NCBI RefSeq assembly: GCF_000002995.4
Contig: NW_025062478.1
Location: 11,156,001-11,220,000, forward strand
Length of the DNA: 64,000 bases
Reading direction: 5' to 3'
Origin: Brugia malayi
Lineage: Eukaryota; Nematoda; Chromadorea; Rhabditida; Onchocercidae
Part shown: piece by piece, positions 52,953-64,000 of the stretch
Position numbering within the stretch: the stretch's first letter is position 1
Layout of the letters: each line of letters opens with the position of its first letter
Program-made: the position numbers and the translations under genes
The notes under the pieces: generated by a model
The model's database searches: none
Seen by the model: the letters and a program-made list of their open reading frames with translations, nothing else
What the model was told of the DNA's origin: nothing

Positions 52953-53295
52953 TTGTGTCGAAGATCAGCTAAAAATTTTTGAATTAAATCAATTCTAACG
53001 TGTGTCGCAGATCAGCTAATTTGTGTCGCAGATCAGCTAATTTGTGTCGAAGATCAGCTAATTCGTGTCGAAGATCAGCTAGTTTGTGTTGCAGATCAGC
53101 TAATTTGTGTCGAAGATCAGCTAATTTGTGTCGCAGATCAGCTAATTTGTGTCGAAGATCAGCTAATTCGTGTCGAAGATCAGCTAATTTGTGTCGCAGA
53201 TCAGCTAATTTGTGTCGAAGATGAGCTAATTTGTGTCGAAGATCAGCTAATTTGTGTCGAAGATCAGCTAATTTGTGTCGCAGATAAGCTAATTA
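52953..53295. repeat. 21-bp minisatellite
   Basis: Units of GATCAGCTAATTTGTGTCG plus CA or AA, about 14 in the uninterrupted part (53001-53291) plus a first isolated unit near 52953. Variants are mainly CAGATC versus AAGATC and TTTG versus TTCG. Because the period is a multiple of three, an open frame (CRRSANL repeats) runs across it, but there is no sign of a gene. Confidence 0.95.
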
Positions 53296-56200
53296 GATCA
53301 CTGAATTATGTTCATTAATTATTCAAACAGACATTTAATCAGCAGCATTTGAATCAATGAATTAGTTAATTAAATAATTAAAATATCTATTTTGATAGCA
53401 ACCATATCACTTTATCACTAAATGCGCTAACATCACAACAAAATTAACAATTAATCAGTAATCTGAAAATTATTTATCATAATGGTAATTGTGCTTGATA
53501 GTGTAATAGCATTGTTAAATTATCCAAGTTTTTAAAATAATTTAATCAGTGATTAGACATTGCAAAAATTAGTAAACTGCAAGAAATAATTTGCGAAAAC
53601 AAAAAAAAAAAAAATTAAAATTAAAAAAATGATAAAAAGGACAAAAATTCCTTATACTTAAGTTTTATTAAATCTATTCAATTGTTATTGTGATTCGACT
53701 ATTTGTGCAATTAATTCATTATTTCATTCTTAAATCGACAAATTTTTGTTCATTTCAGAAGAGTAAATTTAAATTAGCATTTTTTAATCGGTAAAAAAAT
53801 TATGCAATTTAATTAGCTTATAATAATTATTTAAAGCATCATTGCTAAAACTTTGGATGATTCTGAATTTTTCTTTCTTCCATATAGCAAATTTATTTTT
53901 CATTCAGCAATTTAAATTTTTCCAACAAGTTTAGCTTTTATTTTAGTCTGCACAAATTTTAGTTTCTTTCTTCTAAATTAAAATTATGCTCCTAAATTGA
54001 TTGTTGTATTATTTGTTGTAATAATTACAAAAACTAAATTCATTCAAATAAATTTACGACACTTTCATTCAAATAAATTTACGACAATAATTTTTTTTTT
54101 TAATGGAAAACACTCAGAATAATTCTCAAATATAAAAATTAAGTTCAAAAAAAAAAAAAAAAAAAGTAAAAAAAATCACTTACAATCATTTTAGCTTAGT
54201 TCTTTTATAGTACAAAATGGCATATAAATGGTAGGAATGAATGAAATATATTTAATTGCAAGCATTCATTGCCATCAATTTTTTTCTCATTAAAAATAAA
54301 ACAAAGTTCAAAATCATCAGTCCATGGCTGAATTTATCATCCAGCAGTGATTGCAGAATTGTTTATCTATCTACAATATTCTAGCATTTATCAATTATCA
54401 ACATTATCACACTGATTAAATCATTTTGTGTTCAGATGAAAATTTATTTAGCGATTCAATCGATAAATGTTGATTTTACACTTAGATATAAGTTAAGCAG
54501 TTAATTAATTAGCAAAGCCAAAAAATAAAAAGATCATTAACGAGGGATAAAATTAATTTAAAAAATTACTAATTTGTTAGAATTGTTATAAATTAATTGA
54601 AATGAAAAGTCAACAAATACTTTTTTTTTTTTTTGTAATTAGTACAAAATGAAAACGATTTTTATTCATTGTTTAATAAATTTTAAATATTACAATGCTT
54701 AAATTAAAAATATGAAATGGGCAATTATGCAAAGACGAAGATCCGAAATACCCTAAACTATAATTTAATTTCTCATTTGCATGCACATATAATTTGATAA
54801 GCTATTGCAAAAAGCATATCAGATCAATTAAAAAAAATTTTAAGTAAGCAAAATTAGTAGAAAATCTTAAATTTGAATAAATTTTTGTTAAAATTTTTGA
54901 CTTTTTCATTTTTTGTTCAACTACTAAACAATTTCAATTGTTCTCGAGTCTTGACTGATCAATGATAATGTCATCTGCTAAACCCGTAATTATCATCATT
55001 ACAAGAGTTCCTCTTTTTTTTTTTTTACTAACTTTTTTCAACTTCTCTCTTCAACACAAATCAAAAAAAAAAAAAAGTAAATAATCAAATTTCCATCAAA
55101 CAATATAAGTTTGAAATATTTGATGAAAATTTGATAATGCGTGTAGAATGTATAATGTAATAATAATGTTTGTAATTGATTTTTAAATTTAGAATTCAAA
55201 TTTTGATATTATTATTTTTGCTTTTTTCCTCATTACCTGTAATCGATTCATGCATTATGCAAACATTACTAAAACTCAATTAATAATGATTTGACACAAG
55301 AGGACGGTCATTTTTTTTAAGCATCCAAAAGTTACCGATGACGAATTATTCTCGAGAAAACTGTAAATAATCTTTTGTAGATGACAAATTGCTGCTAAAT
55401 CATAAGTAATTAGACTTAAATGAAGAAAACTAAATTTCATTTTTTGTAAAATTCAAATTTTAAGCCTCAAAATTGAAATTTCTTGTGTTGAAAAATTGTA
55501 ATTGAAATGCATAAATGATTATACTGCAATTTTTAAAGAAAAAATCAACTCAATATTCAACTAAGTTACAGTTGCAGATATATCTGAACTTTGACATTTG
55601 AAACTGATTGCAGTTATGTCAGTAAGTTTGATATTTCAATTTAACTTTAATTTTACTGAAATTGATCTTCCAGTTAAAAGCAGCTGCATTTATTAATCTA
55701 TCAGAATCTATCGGCTAATTAAAACTTTCAATTTTAATTAGCAGTATTACAACGCAACTAAATTCCATCAAATTTTAGTAATACTATCTGGCAAAATTAC
55801 AAAAACAAAGTGTAGCAAAGATTATTATAAAATCAACGATGAATGAAACGAAAAAATTTAAATGAAATTTTAATTTAGGACTGAATGCAAAATGATTACA
55901 TTTCCTTTTCTTATCATACAAAATTAAATTAGCAATAAATGCTAAGAGAAACTGCGCAATATTAAAAGTAAGCTAACAAATTTTAAATGAAATTTGAATT
56001 TGATTACAAACTTTTTGTACGCCATAAATAGATGATTTCAATGTGAAAATTTTAAAATATTTTACTAATAAATAAGCAATTACTTCTTTCATTTTTTCAC
56101 TTTTTTTTTTTCATTCCATTTTCTAGACAATAAAAAGATATTGAAGAAAAAAAAAAAAATAAAATGAAGTAGAATGAAATTTAAGAAAGAATTATTAGAG

Positions 56201-56898
56201 GAATAATTTGAAATAAGCGATATTACTGGCATCTAACAACTACAAATGCAAATATTTCTATTCAAATATTTTAATTATAAGAATTTCAAGAAGAAATTGA
56301 AAATGAAAAAAAAAAATTGAAAAGCTAAAAAAAAAAAGAAAAAAAGACATGAAACTTTAAATAATTTACATTTTATTCACTCGGAGAACTCAAATGTAAA
56401 TTGAAACAGATATTTTCCTTCCATTTTTCTCTCTCCTCCTCTACGCTTACATTTCTTTTCCTTATTTTCCCATCCTTTTTAATTTTGAAAAAAAAAAAAA
56501 AAAAAAAAAAAATTAAACGAAAGTAAAATAAATAAATAAAAAACGAATAAAGCCATTTTAGTCATTTAAACATTTTAATGGTAAAATGAAATTGTTGTTA
56601 ATTTAAATCTATTTTGTCTCCAAAAGTTTTAATTACATCTTAGAGACTGTCATCAAATATTCAGTGTTGTTATTGCAGTAGCACTTTTTTTTTTTTCATT
56701 TGCCTTTGTTGTCGTACAAATTTTTTTTTTTTTATTATCAATTTCTGGACAAAACTCGTCGTCACAATGTCTAAATGATAATTGACAAATATTGCAGAAG
56801 GTCAGATTCTGCAAAACGCAGTGACAAGGTCAAAATTAAAAAATATAATTGGGAGGAGAACGTCATTCCTTTGCATTACTGCAATATGTAATTAATAT
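53296..56898. other. AT-rich region without recognised genes
   Basis: No supported coding sequence or RNA gene. Short local repeats occur, such as a 23-bp doublet at about 54040-54085 (CATTCAAATAAATTTACGAC). Poly-A and poly-T runs are frequent. Confidence 0.6.
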
Positions 56899-57126
56899 GC
56901 GGAACAATTTGACAACTGACAGATTTGCGGAACGGTTTGATAGTTGATGGTTTGCGAACGATTTGTCAGCTGATAGATCTGCGGAACGGTTTGATAGTTG
57001 ATGGTTTGCGAACGATTTGACAGCTGACAGATTTGCGGAAAGATTTAACAAGTGATAGATTTGTGGAACGATTTAACGGCTGATAGATTTGCGGAATGAC
57101 CTGACAGTCGATGGATTTGCGGAACG
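56899..57126. repeat. 28-bp minisatellite
   Basis: About eight units of the type GGAACGATTTGACAGCTGA followed by CAGATTTGC; two are 26-bp variants (GATGGTTTGCGAACG). It ends at GGAACGCTTGTATGC. The open frames across it on the - strand are repeat artefacts. Confidence 0.9.
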
Positions 57127-60100
57127 CTTGTATGCATATGGGTAAGATGAAATCACAAAGAAACATCAGAAGATCATCGATAATTTTGTTTTTCATATGA
57201 AATTCATCTTAACCAGTTCCGAAGATCGGAAATCATCCGTGAAGAAACTTTTATCGTTTTACAAGAATTTAGACAGTCAGAAAAGTAAATAAACGAAATA
57301 AAAAAAGCGGTGACGAAAAGATAAAAGTTGCAAAGATTTATAAATAAAATGATGTTTAATGAACGGTAGCTCTTCCGTTTATTGGGAAAAAAAAAAGAAA
57401 AAAAAAAAACGGTCTGAAACTTTGAAGTAAACATCTAAAAGCCATTAAACTGATATTTTAAAAATACTAAGTCGGATAAAATGTTTGAAAAAATTTCAAA
57501 TTATACTACACTGCTGTTTTAAATAAATAAGCTAAAGACGTACTTGAAATAATTTCTATTCCTTCTACCTTTACTTTCACATATAAATATGATTAAATTA
57601 AATACTTTATTTAAAAATTCATACTTACAATCCAAGAATTTTAAATCCTTTACTTTTTATAATCATTTTCAATTTTAGTTTTTCTGTTGAATGTAAAAAC
57701 ACTTTATGCAAGCAAAATGATTGGGTTTTTTTTTTTTTTTTCATTTTTTAGTTTTCTGTGGAAATAATTCGAAAAAGCATAAAACTTTTTTTAAAAATCA
57801 ATTGAATAATTTTTGAAATTCGTTTTATTTTGATGGGAAGAAAGATTAGAATGAATGGTAAAAAATAAATTATTTTCAAAATTATTTTTTATTAGCCAAA
57901 TATGCATAGCAGAAATTGCCAAATGTCCACTTATGAGCAAAGGTCACGAAGCAGAAATTGTCAAATGTCCACTTATGAGCAAAGGTCACGAATGGTCACA
58001 AATTGAATGTAATAAATAAATGCCACTAAACATAAATATAAAACAAAAACTGATCGATCTAAAAAAAAAAAAAAAAAAATTTAATATTTGAAAATATTCA
58101 ACAAAAGGGCAGTGCTTAGCTGAAACTATAATGTACGTTCATTAATGACTGTGTTCTAATCTAAGTTAGACCCACTAATTAATAATTTACCTGTCCTTGA
58201 TTAGAAATTAATAAATTACTTTGGATAAATAGTAATACGATTTAAATTTTCATTTTAAAAAACTTTAATAAATATTTTCATTAAACGATGCATCTAACAT
58301 TTATTATTTCCTCTCGACGTTATCTCGTTTAATTGTTCCTTAATTATTATTATTCCTTAATTAAATCTTTTATCAATCACGTTTAGTACACGTGCGTAGT
58401 TAAGCTACGCCGTAACGCCACGTCTACACAAATTTTTAAAACAGCAAAAAATATTTTACGAAAAACTTCATATTATTCGACAACTTTAGAGATTGGAATT
58501 TTAATTATAATATTTTACTTATGAAATAAAATTTAAAAATTATTGAAATTTCAAGATTTGTGATAAAAAGTTGCAATATTTTAGTTTCCAATCAAGAAAA
58601 TATTAATTTTATTACAAATTGTTTTCTCACACTAAGTAGTCATTTTCAGTTATCTTTTTCGCACTTTTTTTTTTTAAAAAAAAAAAAAAAAAAACAAAAA
58701 CTTTAAAATGTCTTATTCTTTATGATTCCCTGACAACTATGTCCTTATACTTTAACATTTTTCTTTCTCAACTTTATGAAATTGATAAGGAATAACTTTT
58801 ATTCCATTGAAAATCAAATATTTTAATGGAATTTAAAAGTAATGCAATTTTATAATTCAACTATTAAATCAATTTTACAATTTAGGAAACAGAAAATAAT
58901 TTCATTAGAACAGAAAAAGTTTTTAGCTATGTAATGAATTCTCTTTAAATCGGTAATCCAATTTAAATATCAAACTAATCAGTTTATTCTAATAGCTTTT
59001 AGAGAGTTTAAAGAAGTTTAAATAAGTTAAGTGGTTATGCTGAATTATATAATAATTTTGTGTTACACATTTTATCATATATTAGGGAATAAGTAATGGT
59101 AATGAAGTAAAACACGTAAACATCTCAGCAATTATAACACGTGAAATACGCTTACCGATGAAAGTTACTGCGTTGGGCGCACTTCTACAGCAAACCATTC
59201 ATGATGAATTCTTTTTAAAAAAATATTTAAATTGAAAATGTCTAATTTTCAATTTAAATTAACGAATAGTAATTCGAGAAGAATAAGAAACGAAATACAA
59301 AGTATGAAAAAAAAAAAAAAAAAAAGGAAAAATCATCTTACCAGTTATCATTTTCAATTTTTCCAAGCTTTTCTTTAAAACTTCTTCAAAAAGTATGCTA
59401 TTAGCTAAAAAGTGATAAAAACACATAATTATATGCAAATTGGTTTTCTGAAGACTCAATTGAAAGTACTCGAAATGAAATAATTAAGTAATATATATGG
59501 AGATTCATAATAAAATCAGGCACAATAACAAATGAATAATATATTTTTAAAAAGAAAGCAAAAAAGAAGAAAATAAATAGATGAAAGCAATAGTTATAAA
59601 GAAGGATGAGTTTGGACAAGAATTTAATTTAAAGTTTAATTTGGTGATGTTCGTCTCTTCTCTAAACCCTCTGGCTAGCAAATTCATCAGCAATCACCAT
59701 TAAGGTTTCAATAAAAACAAAAATTAAAAAAATTTTCCTCTCGTACTTCCTTTTTGAACCAATTTTTTTCCAACTTTCCAAAAATTTACCAAACATTTAC
59801 GAATAATATTTTTTATAAGTTAAATTCTTCCTTTAATAGAAGAAATTGCTAGAAGAAAATGATATTAATTTTAATTTCATTACTTTTATTTCAGTATTAT
59901 ACACGAGCTTACGAGATAAAATATATTGGAAATGAAAAAAAAAAAAAAAGATCAATCAATGATTGTAATAAAAACTTAGTGCTTAAATATAAGCATTATT
60001 GATAATTAGTGATTATTTGAATGATAATATCAGTTAGTTTCGAGAAACTTAGATCAAACATTATGTGAATATGGTCAATCGAGGAAAAAGTTCACGAAGA

Positions 60101-61053
60101 TCATTTCATGAAATAATATATTTTTAAAATCTATGCAAATGATAGAGATTGATTATTTGATAATTTCTTTGGCAATTTAATTATTTAATGAAAAATAATT
60201 TTTTCTGAAAATAAAAAAGATAATTGAAATAGAATTTCGTGATTACATTATTTAATTTAAAATTGTGGATGCGACAGTAACATTAAGAAATTATTGTTCG
60301 TAACTTTGACAATTTCTTTAAAAAAAAAAAAAAAAAAATGACAATAACAGATTTAAAATAATGACTGATAGCTTCAATTAGTTATGTTTGTCATAAATCA
60401 GTCCTATAAATAAATGATTATTTAATTACTTATACATTCAGGTTGATGGACATAATTATGAGTCCAATTTTACCACCAGGAAATCTCGGGTCGGCTCGAA
60501 TGACACTCTGCTATGACACACTGAAATGCTATGCTATGCACATTCAGATGACAAATTGTCAAGTAATTATACAAAATATTCCGTTAATAGAATGCTTAAA
60601 TAGCTTTACTTGCACAAATATTAATAATAATTAGTATTATTTGTATGCAAATATTATTACTTATAGAATACTATTACTACTACAATTACAATTACTGCAT
60701 TAATACTTTTGTAATAATTACTTATCAGAAAGAATAAAAAGTTTATTTGGATGAATTTAAAATGAAACGATTGATAAATGATAACGATTGATAAATGATA
60801 ATGAGAAATCATAATTTTATCTCTAATTGTGATATAAATGAAAACTGTATTCATTCAATTCTAAGAGATCGCAAGTCTTTTCTCTTTCGTTTTAATCTTT
60901 TTTTTTTTTTTTAATCTCTTCTTTTTTTTTTTTTTTTTTCACTTTCTCTTCTTAATTATAAAATGATGGATAAGAGAAGATGCAGTTAGGGATAGAATTT
61001 CAATTACAAATATTTCACTACTTCTTAATTAAAACCAATTTATACAAATGGAA

Positions 61054-61055
<2 letters not shown>
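57127..61055. other. AT-rich region without recognised genes
   Basis: No supported gene. A 43-bp direct doublet (AGCAGAAATTG...GGTCACGA) lies at about 57908-57990. Long A runs occur near 58060, 58678 and 60320. A less AT-rich patch at 58385-58430 (ACACGTGCGTAG) and a short open frame at 60443-60634 show no family features. Confidence 0.55.
57908..57990. repeat. 43-bp direct doublet
   Basis: AGCAGAAATTGCCAAATGTC and the following bases to GGTCACGA are repeated once in tandem with a single T/C difference. Confidence 0.9.
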
Positions 61056-61115
<60 letters not shown>

Positions 61116-61288
61116 CATTATTGCTATCATTATCATCATTATTATTGTTATCATTACTACTATTATTAGTGTTTATTATTATATAAAATTATTATTATTA
61201 TTATTATTGCTATCATTATCATCATTATTATTGTTATCATTACTACTATTATTAGTGTTTATTATTATATAAAATTATTATTATTATT
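61056..61288. repeat. ATT microsatellite with an internal duplication
   Basis: A pure ATT tract (61056-61115) is followed by two copies of a block of about 86 bp (TTGCTATCATTATCATC...TATATAAAATTATTATT). Open frames of Leu or Ile runs across it are artefacts. Confidence 0.92.
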
Positions 61289-63621
61289 GGCAGTATTAAT
61301 AAAGAGCAATAATAACGATATTTCTCAAGCAATTAATCTCTCTCTAAATCACTAATTGATAATTTTGCTTCTTCTGTTGATAAAAGATAGTGAGAAATCA
61401 TAATTTCATCTCTTCGTGTGATGATAATCGTGATATAAATAATTTTATATAATAAAAATATATTCATTCAATTTTATATAATAAAAAATATATTCATTCA
61501 ATTTCTAACTTTTTCTGTTAATGAAAAATATGAAACTAACAGATTCATTCATAATTGAAATAATTCCATTTATTTTTTTAAATAAACCAGACATAAGACT
61601 GTATAGAATAAATACTTTGATAAAACACATACATATATATAAAATTAATAATATGTAAAAAAGAAAGCAAACTTAATGAATTTTAATTATTCCTAAGCAT
61701 AAATAATTTATAATACAATAATCGTTTAAAAAAAAAAAAAAAAAAGGTAATTGTACGTAATCGTAAAGAATAATGTTTTTAAATACTTTTAAATATTAAT
61801 TTAATTATCAAAACACAACCATCATTTCATAGTTTTCTCCAATTTCATTACCATTTACCACAGAGATTATCATCTCATCCCATCTTTCTTTTTTTTTTTG
61901 ATTTGATTTGATTTGAAAATTTGACCATTAGTATAATTTCAAATTTTTTTTTTTTTTTTTGTTTAGAATTGAAATGGACGTATTAGCATCTTCTCATTAT
62001 TTTTCTCATATTTCTTTATCCCTCCTTCTCTCTTTATTTCAAAAGGTAAAAAGGTAAAATAAGTAAAGAGGGAGAGAGAGGGAGAAAGGGATAATGGAGC
62101 ACTTTCTTAAAAAATAAAACAAGGGAAAGAGAGAGGGAAGCATCGATGAGAAAGGATAAAAGCTTTTAACCAATTTTAATTTCCAATTTTCAAATTTATT
62201 ATAGAATTTTTTCTATTCGACAGATGAAAAAAAAAAAGAAAAAGAAAAAGAATAAAAAAACATTATGTTTTATTAAATGAATTATTTTACTAAAAAACGA
62301 AAAAAAAAAAAATTCAAATAAATGTCAAAATAGTATCTAATTAATAAATTAATTATAATTTGATTTCTTTCTTTTGTGAATTAATATCATTTTAATATTC
62401 GATAGAAATTGTCTTAAAATTTAACGACAATTTTCTTCTCTCTTTTTTTTTTTTACAATGAAATTTTAAAACATGATCAGTTCTAATTTTCTTAATTTTA
62501 TTTATGCTAAATTTTCACATTCGAGAATTAATTTTTATTAAACAACAAAAAATAAATTTTATCTTTTTTATAGGTGAAAAAATAAAAAGGAAATGTCGAT
62601 TTTATGTTTTTTGAAATAAAAAAAAAAAAAAAAAAGCTTAAAATGAAATAACTAAGATCGAGAATTGTTGGTTTTTTTTCCAATATTTAGTGAAAAACCT
62701 CTTAAAACATACATTAAATTGTCGTCATTTTGTCATTTTGTCATTTCAACTCTGATTCAATTCAAATTTTATTTATTTATTTTTTTTTTTTTTTTGCAAA
62801 TGAAAGAAAAAGCATAGTTTGATGAATAGTTTGAACTGAAATAAATTCGAGAAATCAAGAAATACAAACTTTTATTAAACATTCGAGAAAAATTTATTAA
62901 TTGATATGCTATTTTCAATTTAATATTTTCAATATTTGAATTTATAATTAATCACAATTGTAGACAAAAATGATTATAGTAAATTAATATGCATGCTAAG
63001 AGGAATGTTTGTTGTTCAAAATTTTGATAATAATCGATAATCTATTCTAAACCATTCATATTTTCCGGAAATCCCTCCTTGCGGCATTTTTTTCAACTAA
63101 TTTCAGGTATACCTGAATCAATCAATCCGGCAACGTATTGTTATTTACTATTCCTTTTAGTCTCCGCTATCAATTATTTATTATTGTCATTGAACACATT
63201 GACACTTTACATGGTACTCAGTAATTAGCAGTCAATACAGGTTTGTAAACAACTTTTGTTAGCAATGACTCATTCACCCATTGTTTGTTTGTTTATTTTT
63301 CTTTTCTTTTCTTTGCTGTTCGGAAAATTTATTCAACTTTTGATGAATGATTAATAAATTTTTGAAAGTTGAAACCAATTCAAACACTAATTGTTTTAAA
63401 AATGGTTTTTAGCTTCTAATCAAAAAACTTTTGGTAAATATTATTATCGTTCAATGCATTTCTAAAACATTTGACAATGTAACTAAAATAAACTGTAATC
63501 ATTAATTTTTTTTTTTTAAAAAAAACAAAAGAAAAGATAATTTTAAAACGATTCCTCATGTAATACACTTCACTTCTTCATTTATTTTTCTCGTCCTGAA
63601 TTATTTCAATCAATCAATCAA
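61289..63621. other. AT-rich region without recognised genes
   Basis: No supported gene. A doublet of about 31 bp (ATTTTATATAATAAAAA then TATATTCATTCA) lies at about 61441-61502. GA-rich (62068-62090) and T-rich tracts are present. A CAAT/ATCA repeat occurs near 63608-63625, overlapping the end of the next gene. Confidence 0.55.
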
Positions 63622-64000
63622 TCAATAAATGTAATCATCTGAATCACGCAGTACCGAACGTTTTTTATAAAACGGCGAACCTTCGACAAATCTGAAACTA
63701 ATTAGAATTAGCATAATTATTAGCTTGAAAATTAGTAAAATACATTACGTCTGCTAAAATTTAAAGTAATTTCACTGATTACTGTATAAAGTAAACCTGA
63801 AAATTGCTATATTTTAAATTCAAATGAAAAATACAGAAAAGTATACTTGACGTTTCCAGCATTTGACGGACTCCAATACGTGTAGAAGGGATGTCCACCG
63901 CCACGTTTCAATTGTTGATAGTAGTAGTACGGTGAGAAGGTTTGGTGTCGTTTATTGCTCGGGAAAAAAAGATTTTCAAAATTGTTTCCTCTCATTGAAC
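63622..64000 (-). CDS. probable neuropeptide precursor, 3' part only
   Basis: Two exons on the - strand: from the window edge to 63847, and 63691-63622 with the stop. The split codon (AA/A) joins in phase across a TTTCAG acceptor. The sequence is divided by dibasic sites: ENLFFPSNKR, HQTFSPYYYYQQLKR, then GGGHPFYTYWSPSNAGN leading to FVEGSPFYKKR, and a tail SVLRDSDDYIY. The GGGxxF start recalls nematode GGARAF/GGGRAF-type NLP peptides (nlp-9, nlp-21), but the match is loose. An ATG at 63995 is possible, yet there is no signal peptide within the window, so the gene probably begins beyond it. Confidence 0.5.

Noticed and set aside
53000..53224. CRRSANL-repeat protein
   Set aside because: The frame exists because the minisatellite period is a multiple of three; there is no start context, splice site or conserved flank.
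60980..61272. Poly-Leu and poly-Ile frames
   Set aside because: They are translations of the ATT microsatellite.

Overview
This is nuclear DNA of a nematode, most likely a filarial or other clade III parasite. It is very AT-rich. Genes are split into many short exons with GT...AG introns, usually ending TTTCAG or TTTNAG, and most start codons lie 9-35 nt after a consensus 3' splice site, as expected for spliced-leader trans-splicing. No operon-style bacterial features, CRISPR arrays, rRNA or tRNA genes were seen. All exon models below were built by hand from splice phase and family similarity.

Layout. (1) 463-8862 (+): a chromodomain plus ankyrin-repeat protein with MPP8-like architecture, with a probable decayed Ty3/gypsy fragment in its large intron. 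(2) 9435-13185 (-): CWF19L1. (3) 13659-15852 (-): GPATCH11. (4) 16324-19457 (+): an SRSF10/12-like SR protein, divergent from GPATCH11. Items 2-4 form a cluster of three RNA-processing genes. (5) 21144-23002 (+): the cohesin acetyltransferase ESCO (Eco1/Ctf7). (6) 24125-26899 (-): a secreted, probably GPI-anchored Ly6-like protein whose second intron is almost entirely TTA/ATT repeats. (7) 30288-50690: three tandem units (A, B, C), each with an nlp-13-like neuropeptide precursor on the - strand. Units A and B end in a promoterless copy of the last four ESCO exons. (8) 43595-47210: a BEL/Pao LTR retrotransposon inserted in unit C, with intact 5-bp target duplication but a large 5' deletion. (9) 50691-63621: AT-rich DNA with minisatellites and no gene I can support. 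(10) 63622-64000 (-): the 3' part of a probable neuropeptide precursor.

Most notable observations. The 3' LTR of the BEL/Pao element contains the full 22-nt nematode SL1 spliced-leader sequence (47178-47199), placed between a TATA box/AATAAA motif and the LTR end, where the R region should be. The second is the ESCO/neuropeptide duplication: its breakpoint puts the truncated ESCO copies head-to-head with the neuropeptide gene, and in both copies a new ATG from the neuropeptide 5' flank reads in frame into ESCO exon 2. The third is that the neuropeptide coding exons differ strongly between unit C and units A/B while the surrounding non-coding DNA is nearly identical.
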